Notes: generated from the letters alone by a model not told the origin. DNA of 7,498 nt from Candidatus Dormiibacterota bacterium (GCA_003170875.1 PMYJ01000163.1:1-7498), one strand, 5' to 3'. Counted from the first letter of the stretch, positions 1-6,193 are shown. Made by a program: numbers and translations.

Positions 1-2727
1 CTAGTGCTTGGCCGAGCCCGGTCGGCGCAGGTGCCGCGCCTCCACGACCGGGTCGTGCGCGACCGCCTCGACCCGGACCTTGACGTCGACCGCAACCGCG
101 CCCGCGGGGCTCACGATCACCGGGTTGAGGTCCATCTCGGCGATCTCCGGCAGTGCCGCCACCAGGGCGCTGATCCTCTGGATGATGCCGGCCAGCGCCT
201 CGGTGTCGCAGGGGGATGTCCCCCGGTACCCGAAGAGGAGAGCCGAGCCCCGTGGCTCGCGGATCAGCTCGGTGACGTCGCGGTCGGTGAGCGGCACCGC
301 CCGGAAGGCCTGGTCACCGGTCAGACCGACGGCCGTCCCACCGGAGCCGAAGACGAGCAGGGGGCCGAAGTGTCTGTCGCGCACGACGCCGACGATGGTC
401 TCCACGCCCGCGCCCAGCATCGGCTGGACGATCGCCCCACCCATCTCGTCGCCGAGGCGGGCCTGCATCGTGTCGAAGGCCGTTCGCAGCGCCTTGGCCG
501 AGGCGATGTCGGTGAGGACCCCGCCGCGCTCGGTCTTGTGAACCATGTCCGGGGCGGCCGCCTTGAGCACAACCGGATAGCCCATCGACTCAGCGACGGC
601 GACGGCCTCGTCCGCGGTGTCGGCCCGGGTGGTCATCGCCACCGGGACGGCCACCGAGCGCATCAGAGCCGCCGCATCGAGCGGCCCGAGCTGGCAGCCC
701 TCGGGGTTGGCGGCGAGCGCCTTCTGCACGATCTCCCGTGCCGCTCCCAGGTCGATGTCCGCGGGCACCACCACGGTCCCGGGGTCGCGCCTCCGCCAGG
801 CGGCGTAGTCGGCGACCGCGCCGAGGGCGTACGCGGCAGCCTCGGGGAAGGTGAAGACGGGCATGTCCCGGCTGGCGCGGAGGCGCTCCTGCGCGTCGCC
901 GAAGACCGCGGCGAGGACTGGCTTGGTGGCCTCGCGGGCGACCAGCCGGATCGCTTCGGCGATGCCGACGGCGTCGGTGTGGAGCGGGGTGAAGATGGTG
1001 ATGACCGAGTCGACCGCGGGGTCGGCGAGCACGGCCTGGAGCGCGGCCCGGTACTCGTCCGGACCCCCCATCGCCGTCATGTCGATGGGGTTGCCCAGGG
1101 CGGCGGCGGAGTTGAGCACCTCGCGCAAGCGGTTCATCGTCTCCGCACTCAGCTCGGGCAAGATCAGCCCCGCGGCCTCACACGCATCGGCGGTCAGGAT
1201 GCCGGCGCCTCCCGCGTTGCCCACCACCGCGACCCGGTTGCCGGCCGGCAGCGGCGCCGTGGCCACCACCCGCGCGACGTCGAAGAGCTGCTCCAGCGAG
1301 GCCACCCGGATCACGCCCGACTGGCGGAAGAGCGCATCGACCGATACGTCGGGCGAGGCAAGCGCGGCCGTGTGCGACGCGGCAGCACGTGCCCCCGCCG
1401 TGCTCTTGCCTCCCTTCACCGCGATGATCGGCTTGCGCCGCGACACCCGGCGGGCGATCTCCGCGAATTTACGCGGGTTACCGAAGGATTCGAGGTAGAG
1501 AAGGATCACGTCGGTGCGCTCGTCCTGCTCCCAGTACTGGAGCAGGTCGTTGCCCGAGATGTCGATCTTGTTGCCGGCGGAGACGAAGCCCGAGAGGCCG
1601 ATGCCGAGCCGTCCCGCCTCGTCGATGACCGCCACCCCGAGCGCTCCCGACTGGGTGAAGAACGCCATGTTCCCGGTGGGTGGCTGGATGGGGGCAAAGG
1701 TCGTGTTGAGCCGGATGGCGGGGTCCGTGTTGATGACACCCATGCAGTTGGGCCCCACCACGCGCATGCCGTAGCTGCGGGCGACGTCGAGTAGCTCCCG
1801 CTCCTTCGCCGCACCGTCGGCCCCGGTCTCGCCGAAGCCGGAGCTGATGATCACCAGCGAGCCCACGCCGGCGACGCCGCACTCGTGGACGGCGGCGAGG
1901 ACCGCGTTGATGGGGACGGCGATGACCGCCAGGTCCACCTTGCCGGGGATGTCGCCGACCGCGGCCCACGCGGGGACGCCCGAGACGTTGTCCGCCGATC
2001 GGTTGACCGGGTAGACGCGACCGTTGAACGGTCCGCGGATGAGGTTGCGGAGGATCTCGTGGCCGATCCCGCCCGGGGCACGCCCCGCGCCGATCACGGC
2101 CACGCTCTTGGGCTCGAGCAGACCGCGCATTGCGGCCACCGAAGCGAGTCGCTCACGCTCACCGCTCGCCGCCCTCTCGCCGCGTACGTCGGTGATGTCG
2201 AGGCTGACTCCGACGACGCCAGCCTCGGGCGTTCCCACCCGCTCGATGAACCCCGCGTGGCGGAACACCTCGAGCATGGGCAGGTTCTCGGCCATGGTCT
2301 CGGCGCGGAAACGGGTGATCCCCACCGCGCGGCCCACCTCCGCCAGGTACTCGAGGAGCAGCGAGGCGACGCCTCGACCCTGGAACTCGTCGCTGACCAC
2401 GAAGGCGACCTCGGCCTCCCCGGGCGCGGAGACGCTGAAGTCGCCCACTCCGACCACGGCTCCAGCGTGGAACGCGCCGAGGTGGGTGTGGGTCGCGGCG
2501 TCGCTCGTCGTGAGACGGATCAGCTCCTCGTTGGTCAGCTCGTGGCTGGCTGAGAAGTAGCGGAGCCGCATGCTCTCGGGCGAGAGGGAGGTGAAAAAGC
2601 TCCGGAGCAGCTCGACGTCGTCGGGTTTGAGGGGGCGGATGGTGATCGCCGCCCCGTCGATGAGGGCGGCGTCGGCGCTCCAGGTGAGCGAGATCGGAGG
2701 TGGGGTTGCGGTATCGGTTGTCACCAT
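1..2727 (-). CDS. GNAT acetyltransferase fused to NDP-forming acyl-CoA synthetase (Pat-like protein lysine acetyltransferase)
   Basis: This complete 908-residue cytosolic protein reads from an ATG at 2727 to a TAG at 1-3. Residues about 27-178 form a GNAT domain: the acetyl-CoA-binding loop QGRGVA is at 116-121, preceded by the strand AEVAFVV with candidate catalytic Glu106. Residues about 203-330 are a CoA-binding Rossmann domain (SVAVIGAG at 208-215, GPNCMG at 325-330). Residues about 350-490 are a succinyl-CoA-ligase-like domain with SHTAAL at 451-456, whose His452 matches the phospho-histidine position of ADP-forming acetyl-CoA synthetases. Residues about 680-890 are an ATP-grasp domain (GYPVVLK at 716-722, HKTERGGV at 730-737, MDLNPV at 865-870). 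By family knowledge, GNAT-first proteins such as Streptomyces PatA acetylate acyl-CoA synthetases to switch them off, while enterobacterial Pat has the reverse order. No target enzyme is nearby. The Shine-Dalgarno sequence is weak (GGCTGGG directly before the ATG). The architecture is certain; the substrate is inferred. Confidence 0.93.
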   Translation of the reverse strand: MVTTDTATPPPISLTWSADAALIDGAAITIRPLKPDDVELLRSFFTSLSPESMRLRYFSASHELTNEELIRLTTSDAATHTHLGAFHAGAVVGVGDFSVSAPGEAEVAFVVSDEFQGRGVASLLLEYLAEVGRAVGITRFRAETMAENLPMLEVFRHAGFIERVGTPEAGVVGVSLDITDVRGERAASGERERLASVAAMRGLLEPKSVAVIGAGRAPGGIGHEILRNLIRGPFNGRVYPVNRSADNVSGVPAWAAVGDIPGKVDLAVIAVPINAVLAAVHECGVAGVGSLVIISSGFGETGADGAAKERELLDVARSYGMRVVGPNCMGVINTDPAIRLNTTFAPIQPPTGNMAFFTQSGALGVAVIDEAGRLGIGLSGFVSAGNKIDISGNDLLQYWEQDERTDVILLYLESFGNPRKFAEIARRVSRRKPIIAVKGGKSTAGARAAASHTAALASPDVSVDALFRQSGVIRVASLEQLFDVARVVATAPLPAGNRVAVVGNAGGAGILTADACEAAGLILPELSAETMNRLREVLNSAAALGNPIDMTAMGGPDEYRAALQAVLADPAVDSVITIFTPLHTDAVGIAEAIRLVAREATKPVLAAVFGDAQERLRASRDMPVFTFPEAAAYALGAVADYAAWRRRDPGTVVVPADIDLGAAREIVQKALAANPEGCQLGPLDAAALMRSVAVPVAMTTRADTADEAVAVAESMGYPVVLKAAAPDMVHKTERGGVLTDIASAKALRTAFDTMQARLGDEMGGAIVQPMLGAGVETIVGVVRDRHFGPLLVFGSGGTAVGLTGDQAFRAVPLTDRDVTELIREPRGSALLFGYRGTSPCDTEALAGIIQRISALVAALPEIAEMDLNPVIVSPAGAVAVDVKVRVEAVAHDPVVEARHLRRPGSAKH

Positions 2728-2856
2728 CCCAGCCTACGGAAATCGGCGGCTGGATGTCGTGGGCCGATGGTCACCGAGACGGTGGGCCTCTGCCTCGGGA
2801 TGGGCGTCACCCTTCAGGTGCGCGTCCACCGCGAGGCGGAATCCGATCCCGCCGTC

Positions 2857-2922
2857 GCTCCCTGCGGCCACCGGAAGCGCCGGGGAGAGCCCACACCATC
2901 GGCGCCTGGAGTCGCAGGGAGC
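2857..2922. repeat. Inverted repeat, 10-bp perfect arms with nested stem
   Basis: GCTCCCTGCG at 2857-2866 is the exact reverse complement of CGCAGGGAGC at 2913-2922. Inside the 46-base interval a second perfect 6-bp pair, GCGCCG at 2877-2882 and CGGCGC at 2900-2905, closes a 17-base loop. No T-rich run follows on either side, so it does not look like a classical terminator. It could be the first stem of a leader RNA read on the plus strand, or a chance fold in GC-rich DNA. Confidence 0.45.
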
Positions 2923-2954
2923 TCGGACGGGTCGTAACGGTCAGGCCTTCGGAA

Positions 2955-3007
2955 CCAGAGGCTCCCAGGGCCCACGCTCGGAGCATCCCTGCGCCGTCAC
3001 CCTCTGG
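2955..3007. repeat. Inverted repeat, 7-bp arms with nested 5-bp stem
   Basis: CCAGAGG at 2955-2961 pairs exactly with CCTCTGG at 3001-3007. Within it CAGGG at 2966-2970 pairs exactly with CCCTG at 2987-2991. This is the second of three consecutive nested dyads in the leader-like region. The stems are short and GC-rich, so chance remains possible. Confidence 0.35.
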
Positions 3008-3019
3008 ACTAGGGGAAAA

Positions 3020-3082
3020 GGTCACTACTCTGGTGGGGCCAGGTGGCCGTGATGAGTTCGGGCCTGCTGGGCCGCCGTGACC
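3020..3082 (+). repeat. Inverted repeat stacked as a two-part helix just upstream of the small ORFs
   Basis: GGTCAC at 3020-3025 pairs exactly with GTGACC at 3077-3082. Immediately inside on the 3' side, GGCCGCC at 3070-3076 pairs with GGTGGCC at 3042-3048 (7 bp, one G-U pair if transcribed on the plus strand). The two helices abut on the 3' strand and leave a 16-base bulge on the 5' strand. The structure ends 12 bases before the GGAGG ribosome-binding site of the first small ORF, a position where an RNA element could influence translation. Confidence 0.4.
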
Positions 3083-3104
3083 AGGGTCCCGACTGGAGGG
3101 GGTC

Positions 3105-3227
3105 GTGTGGCCCTTCCAGCGCCGGGGGCCGGAGGGGGACCATCGGCTCGCCCAACCGCCGCGCCGTGAGCCTCAGGGGATGTTCCGCGTCGCCACCCGC
3201 CAACCCGTCATGAGAGTGCAGCACTGA
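3105..3227 (+). CDS. Candidate small protein, 40 residues, first of an overlapping pair
   Basis: The frame runs from a GTG at 3105 to a TGA at 3225-3227. It begins (M)WPFQRRGPEG and ends VMRVQH. I do not recognise it, and it has no membrane segment or cysteine. Three things support it. A strong Shine-Dalgarno GGAGG lies at 3095-3099 with a 5-base spacing to the GTG. The stop codon shares one base with the ATG of the next ORF (TGATG), the classic arrangement for translational coupling. Third codon positions are mostly G or C (about 34 of 40) while second positions are near half, as expected for coding DNA in this genome. Against it, the sequence is short, basic and proline-rich, and has no known family. 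It could be a leader peptide whose translation controls the downstream membrane peptide. Confidence 0.35.
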   Translation: MWPFQRRGPEGDHRLAQPPRREPQGMFRVATRQPVMRVQH

Positions 3228-3361
3228 TGTCGCCGCAGCAGTGGGGTCTGGCCTGCCTCTGGGTGGCGGGGACCATGGCGGTCGTGGCCGTCGTCCTCTG
3301 CATCGTGGCGTTCACCGACCCTGCCCGGCGCCGGGGGCGCACCGGCGGCTCCGGCGGCTGA
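3227..3361 (+). CDS. Small single-span membrane protein, 44 residues
   Basis: The frame starts with ATG at 3227, overlapping the stop of the preceding small ORF by one base, and ends with TGA at 3359-3361. The product begins MSPQQWGLACLW. It has one strongly hydrophobic stretch at about residues 7-29, followed by FTDPARRRGRTGGSGG, a basic glycine-rich tail. By the positive-inside rule the C-terminus should face the cytoplasm. Two cysteines (residues 10 and 25) lie in the membrane segment. Nearly every codon ends in G or C (41 of the 43 after the start), a strong coding signal. I recognise no family. It lies 130 bases upstream of a response-regulator gene on the same strand, so it may be cotranscribed with it. 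Possible roles such as a small sensor or subunit of a membrane complex are speculation. Confidence 0.5.
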   Translation: MSPQQWGLACLWVAGTMAVVAVVLCIVAFTDPARRRGRTGGSGG

Positions 3362-3449
3362 TCACCCGGCCGCGGCACAGGTCAGAGCCCCCCCGATTCG
3401 CGCGGCCCCACCCCCCAGGGGCCTCGCGGACCCGACTTCTCGTGACCGA

Positions 3450-3468
3450 GGACCCTCAGAGGGGGTCC
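3450..3468 (+). other. Short hairpin between small membrane peptide and response regulator
   Basis: GGACCC at 3450-3455 pairs exactly with GGGTCC at 3463-3468 around a 7-base loop. It lies 23 bases before the response-regulator ATG. No T-run follows, so it is not a standard intrinsic terminator. It may be a weak attenuator, a processing site or a chance stem. Confidence 0.25.
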
Positions 3469-3491
3469 CTTCGGGGCAAGGTTGAGCGGTT

Positions 3492-4181
3492 ATGAGCGTA
3501 GACTTCTGGGCCATGGAATCCAGAGACACCATTCGCGTCTTGCTCTGTGACGACCATGAGTTGGTCCGGCTGGGCCTCCGGCGGCTCCTCGAGACCGAGC
3601 CCGACCTGGACGTGGTCGGCGAGGCCGGGGATGCGGACGCCGCTCTCGAGGCCGTCGCCCGGCTGCACCCCCAGGTGGTCGTGATGGACGTCCGCATGCC
3701 GGGCCGCTCCGGGATCGAGGCCTGCCGGGAGATCCGCTCCGCCCACCCCGAGACCCACGTCCTGATGCTGACCTCGTTCGCCGACGACGAGGCTCTGTTC
3801 ACCTCGATCATGGCGGGGGCGTCGGGCTACATCCTCAAGCAGATCCACGGTGGCGACCTGATCGGCGCGATCCGCCAGGTCGCCGGCGGTCACTCGCTGC
3901 TCGACCCCCAGGTCACCGAGCGTGTGCTCGCCCGGCTGCGCGGGGAGGTCGTCACCCCCGGGGACATCATCAATGACCTCACTCCCCAGGAGCGCAAGAT
4001 CCTGGCCCTGGTAGCCGAGGGGCTCACCAACCGGCAGATCGCCGAGCGGGTGCACCTCGCCGACAAGACCGTCAAGAACTACGTCTCCAACATCCTCATG
4101 AAGCTGGGCCTGGAGAGGCGCGCCGAGGTGGCCGCCTTCGTCGCCCGGCGCAAGGAGAGCCAGCCCAGCGAGTGGCCCTGA
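3492..4181 (+). CDS. NarL/FixJ-family response regulator, DevR/DosR-like
   Basis: A 229-residue cytosolic DNA-binding response regulator. The receiver domain covers about residues 13-133: acidic pair Asp20/Asp21, phospho-acceptor Asp66 in VVVMDVRMP, switch Thr94, and conserved Lys116 in GYILK. The LuxR-type helix-turn-helix covers about 162-220, with EGLTNRQIAERV at 176-187 and the recognition helix KTVKNYVSN at 192-200. The segments EGLTN-QIA, KTVKNYVS and KLG-ERR closely match mycobacterial DevR (DosR). Lys192, Lys195 and Asn196 align with DosR Lys179, Lys182 and Asn183, which contact DNA. DosR is activated by heme-sensing kinases in hypoxia, nitric oxide or CO; no kinase lies in this window. 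The start is uncertain. The ATG at 3492 has only a weak AAGG ribosome site. The in-frame ATG at 3513 (residue 8) lies eight bases after TAGACT, a possible -10 for a leaderless transcript, and would suit the usual family N-terminus better. Confidence 0.93.
   Translation: MSVDFWAMESRDTIRVLLCDDHELVRLGLRRLLETEPDLDVVGEAGDADAALEAVARLHPQVVVMDVRMPGRSGIEACREIRSAHPETHVLMLTSFADDEALFTSIMAGASGYILKQIHGGDLIGAIRQVAGGHSLLDPQVTERVLARLRGEVVTPGDIINDLTPQERKILALVAEGLTNRQIAERVHLADKTVKNYVSNILMKLGLERRAEVAAFVARRKESQPSEWP
3499..3504 (+). promoter_or_regulatory. Possible -10 element for a leaderless response-regulator transcript
   Basis: TAGACT fits the TANNNT pattern and lies eight bases before the in-frame ATG at 3513, the usual distance for leaderless mRNAs in high-GC Gram-positive bacteria. 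No good -35 hexamer is present at the right spacing. It competes with the annotated ATG at 3492, which would have to be transcribed from further upstream. Confidence 0.22.
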
Positions 4182-4330
4182 GGCCGGTACTCCGTAGCCT
4201 CAGCCTCGAGGGAAGTCCCGCCCGGCTGATCGTGATCGCCCCTTGCGGCGACGGCACCCGGGTCCGCTGAGTCGCGCCGAACGGGCCAAACGCACCGGGC
4301 CGGGTGCAGCTGTGGAAATTCAAAGTTTAC

Positions 4331-4356
4331 TTCGTCACGAATATTGCGTCACGAAA
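4331..4356. repeat. Tandem palindromic motif CGTCACGAA in an AT-rich island
   Basis: CGTCACGAA occurs at 4333-4341 and again at 4347-4355, a 14-base period. The first copy sits in a perfect odd palindrome, TTCGT-C-ACGAA (4331-4341). The second keeps the inner CGT-C-ACG half-sites. The surroundings (about 4313-4366) are strikingly AT-rich for this genome. Paired palindromes at fixed spacing in AT-rich DNA look like an operator, yet both flanking genes point toward this site, so it would have to serve an unannotated transcript, an architectural protein, or be a relic of inserted DNA. Confidence 0.4.
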
Positions 4357-4376
4357 TAAAAATCAACCGGCTGGCT

Positions 4377-4429
4377 ACCAGGCGCGAGCGTGTCTGACGT
4401 GTTCGATGCGAGCGTGCCGTGCGCCTGGT
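4377..4429. repeat. Inverted repeat with internal 9-base direct repeat
   Basis: ACCAGGCGC at 4377-4385 is the exact reverse complement of GCGCCTGGT at 4421-4429. Within and overlapping the interval, GCGAGCGTG occurs at 4384-4392 and again at 4408-4416, a 24-base period. No T-run is present on either side. It may be a bidirectional transcription barrier between the convergent genes or a repetitive intergenic element. Copies elsewhere in the genome would decide. Confidence 0.35.
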
Positions 4430-4451
4430 CGGCCTCCCACGGGTGCTGCGG

Positions 4452-4485
4452 GGAGGAGCGACGACCTCGCGGTCCTCGCTCCTCC
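4452..4485 (-). terminator. Strong hairpin at the end of the cytochrome b operon
   Basis: Positions 4452-4466 pair with 4471-4485 as a 15-bp stem with a single C-C mismatch (4462/4475) around the tetraloop TCGC (4467-4470). It starts eight bases beyond the stop codon of the subunit IV-like gene and is therefore placed to end the minus-strand operon. It lacks the T-run of a canonical intrinsic terminator, a common situation in high-GC genomes. It may work as a non-canonical terminator or as a 3' barrier against RNA decay. Confidence 0.6.
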
Positions 4486-4493
4486 GCCCGCGG

Positions 4494-5462
4494 TCAGGCT
4501 CGGGTGCGCCTCGCCATGCTCTTGTAATGCTGCCGCCAGATCAGCTTGTGCACGGGTATCCAGCGCGGGATGTCGCGCACCCCGGGGATGAAGGGGACGA
4601 GCAGGAGACCGAGGCTGAGGATGGTCATGACCACCACCACCAGCAGGTCGGCGTTGCTCGCTGAGCCGATCGCCGGGACCTGGTACCAGAGGGTGAAGAG
4701 CCAGAGCCAGGCCTGGCCGGGATACCGCCCGGTCTCGTTCATCATTCCCCACTGCGTGCCCGTGAGGTCCTGCGCCTGGGCGAGCCCCCGGAAGTAGCCG
4801 CCATCGCTCAGGAAGAGCAGCGGCTTGCTGTAGTCGGTCTGGTAGAAGTGGTCGCTGGTGAGCAGCAGTGCGTCGAGGCCCCCGCTGCGGGCGAGCACGA
4901 GCAACCGGCTCATCAGAACCGGCACCGGGCCGTAGTCGCCACTCGGCACGCTGACCTCGTTACTGACCAGCTTGGCGCTGCCCAGGGCCTGGTTGTAGGC
5001 GGCGAGCCACTTCTGCTGCTGGGCCGCGCTCGCGTCGTTGAACGTGGTGAGCCCTGAGGCGAGGGTCTGATCGCCGACCGTAGCCTGTGAGAGAGGCTGG
5101 AGCACGAAGTCGAGAGCCGCGTTGACCGCAACATGCACCCCGGCCCACACCTGCGGCTCGATCGGGCCGATGCTCTGCACCGATCCGCTGCCGGTCGTGT
5201 ACGGGGGCCCGTACTGGGCGGTGATGGTCTGACTGGACAGCTCGCCGGCCGCCGTGGTCACGAAGTCCACCGGGTCCGACTTGGCCCAGGCCTGGATGGT
5301 CGCCGAGGGGACGTCCGGTGAGGAGAGGACCGCCGAGAGGATCAGCACCACGACCAGGATGCCCACCGTGGCGATGGCGATCTCCTTGATCAGGTCGTAG
5401 GGCGTCATCCGGATCCCGCGGTAGTAGTCGGCCTTGTCGATCTTGGGTCGGCGGGCGCTCAT
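4494..5462 (-). CDS. Subunit IV-like cytochrome b C-terminal-domain protein with large extracytoplasmic insert
   Basis: A 322-residue membrane protein, third gene of the operon. Its ATG overlaps the stop of the cytochrome b6-like gene by four bases (ATGA). The N-terminus ADYYRGIRMTPYDLIKEI resembles the start of subunit IV. A transmembrane helix spans about 24-46 and is followed by roughly 200 residues without cysteine, so without a heme c or Fe-S site (GYGPVP at 177-182, SDHFYQTDY at 203-211, GMMNETGRYPGQ at 239-250). Next comes WLWLFTLWYQVPAIG (252-266), placed where the quinol-site PEWY motif should be but reading TLWY. A last helix lies at about 271-293, then PFIPGVRDIP, which resembles the loop after helix F. 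The final helix of normal subunit IV is absent. It presumably forms one quinol-oxidising unit with its neighbour. Kinship to subunit IV rests on topology, context and short motifs; the extra domain is unrecognised. Confidence 0.75.
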   Translation of the reverse strand: MSARRPKIDKADYYRGIRMTPYDLIKEIAIATVGILVVVLILSAVLSSPDVPSATIQAWAKSDPVDFVTTAAGELSSQTITAQYGPPYTTGSGSVQSIGPIEPQVWAGVHVAVNAALDFVLQPLSQATVGDQTLASGLTTFNDASAAQQQKWLAAYNQALGSAKLVSNEVSVPSGDYGPVPVLMSRLLVLARSGGLDALLLTSDHFYQTDYSKPLLFLSDGGYFRGLAQAQDLTGTQWGMMNETGRYPGQAWLWLFTLWYQVPAIGSASNADLLVVVVMTILSLGLLLVPFIPGVRDIPRWIPVHKLIWRQHYKSMARRTRA

Positions 5463-6193
5463 TGGGGTGCTCCCGTGGACGCGCTGGCCCCGGTATCGGC
5501 GACGTAGGGGTCACCGATCGGCCGCACCACTCCGCGGCTTCTCACCTGCACGATGTGGAGCACCACCAGAAGGGTGAGCGCGATCGGGAACAGCATCACG
5601 TGGATGCCGTACATCTGGCCGAAGTTGAGGACGTTGAAGAAGCCCCCCAACCCTGACGCGTTGATCGCGTCCTTGGCGTTGACCGCGATCCACTGGGAGT
5701 CGAAGTTCTGCTGGACCAGGTAGCCGGTGAAGGCGGTGACGATGCTGACCAGGAAGAGCACCACCCCGACCATCCACGTCTTGGCCCGTCCATCGCGCCA
5801 GCCGGCGCCCCAGTACTGGCCCCAGAGGTGCAGCACCATGAAGATGAAGAACATCTGCACCGACCAGAAGTGGATGCTGTTGAAGAAGTGGCCCAGGTTG
5901 GAGGTGTGCCACCAGGCCGCGCCCATGAAAGCGAGGACCGTCCCGCTCACCAGCACCCAGACCAGGGCGGCGATGGTCACCACGCCGAAGACGTACACCC
6001 ATGAGCCGACGAAGGCCGGCTGGCGGGTGGGCAGCACCTCCTCCAGGGGGAGGCGGCCCTCCAGGCGGCTGCGCACCGCTGCCGTCCACCCGGTGTCGCG
6101 CACCGCCGGGGAGCCGGTGGAGGAGCTGCCGGAGGAGCCGGCGGCGGGCGGGGGCGCGCCTGCGCCCGATCCCATGCCGCCCGCTTCACTCAT
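5459..6193 (-). CDS. Cytochrome b6-like (cytochrome b N-terminal domain) diheme subunit
   Basis: A 244-residue membrane protein carrying the two b-heme sites of a quinol:acceptor oxidoreductase. After a low-complexity Gly/Ser/Pro/Ala tail (1-30) and an amphipathic segment (about 35-58) there are four helices: about 62-92, 104-128, 140-161 and 194-216. His108 and His122 (H-X13-H) in helix B and His198 and His213 (H-X14-H) in helix D give the bis-histidine pairs; the X14 second pair is the spacing typical of b6 rather than mitochondrial cytochrome b. TGYLVQQ at 156-162 corresponds to the GYL region near the quinol site. There is no cysteine anywhere, so the covalent heme of cytochrome b6f (ligated by a Cys near residue 35) should be absent. 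The ATG overlaps the end of the upstream 51-residue gene by eight bases, and the stop overlaps the next gene by four. No Rieske or cytochrome c gene is in the operon. Confidence 0.92.
   Translation of the reverse strand: MSEAGGMGSGAGAPPPAAGSSGSSSTGSPAVRDTGWTAAVRSRLEGRLPLEEVLPTRQPAFVGSWVYVFGVVTIAALVWVLVSGTVLAFMGAAWWHTSNLGHFFNSIHFWSVQMFFIFMVLHLWGQYWGAGWRDGRAKTWMVGVVLFLVSIVTAFTGYLVQQNFDSQWIAVNAKDAINASGLGGFFNVLNFGQMYGIHVMLFPIALTLLVVLHIVQVRSRGVVRPIGDPYVADTGASASTGAPQ

Larger units (their letters stand above)
2728..3104. other. Non-coding divergent region with nested inverted repeats
   Basis: This 377-base stretch separates the minus-strand GNAT/acyl-CoA synthetase gene from the plus-strand small ORFs. 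I see no convincing gene in it. Open frames crossing it give low-complexity Arg/Pro/Gly-rich translations typical of shadow frames. It must hold promoters for both directions, but no clear -35/-10 pair stands out. On the minus side a TAGGCT hexamer lies only three bases before the ATG, which is too close to be a comfortable -10 element. The main content is three successive inverted-repeat structures (2857-2922, 2955-3007, 3020-3082), listed separately, which together could form a structured leader RNA ahead of the small ORFs. Confidence 0.6.
4182..4493. other. Convergent intergenic region with AT-rich island, dyads and terminator hairpin
   Basis: This 312-base stretch lies between the 3' ends of the plus-strand response regulator and the minus-strand subunit IV-like gene. 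It contains no credible gene. Three elements stand out: an AT-rich patch at about 4313-4366 with a repeated palindromic motif, a 9-bp inverted repeat at 4377-4429 with an internal direct repeat, and a strong hairpin at 4452-4485 next to the minus-strand stop codon. No clear intrinsic terminator for the response regulator was found in 4182-4310. Confidence 0.6.

Noticed and set aside
4..1794. Long plus-strand open frame of 596 codons opposite the acyl-CoA synthetase gene
   Set aside because: It mirrors a gene with complete, recognisable domains on the minus strand; its translation is Arg/Gly/His-rich with no domain, typical of a shadow frame in GC-rich DNA.
2938..2965. Signal recognition particle RNA, suggested by GGTCAGG followed by GGAA
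   Set aside because: The conserved GGAAG...GCAGCC apical motif is missing.
2700..3080. Plus-strand open frame of 126 codons in the divergent region
   Set aside because: It overlaps the start of the GNAT gene, is low complexity and rich in Arg, Pro and Gly, and has no convincing ribosome site.
3018..3090. Known riboswitch or ribozyme (SAM-IV because of GGTCAC/GTGACC ends; hammerhead because of GATGAG)
   Set aside because: The conserved SAM-IV core and the hammerhead GAAA partner with matching stems are not present.
3009..3224. Minus-strand 71-codon frame with GTG start opposite the small ORFs
   Set aside because: No clear ribosome site or domain; the plus-strand pair has better ribosome-site and overlap evidence.
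4304..4591. Plus-strand 95-codon frame starting in the AT-rich island
   Set aside because: It runs through the terminator hairpin and antisense into the subunit IV-like gene, and its Cys/Ala/Arg-rich translation has no recognisable content.
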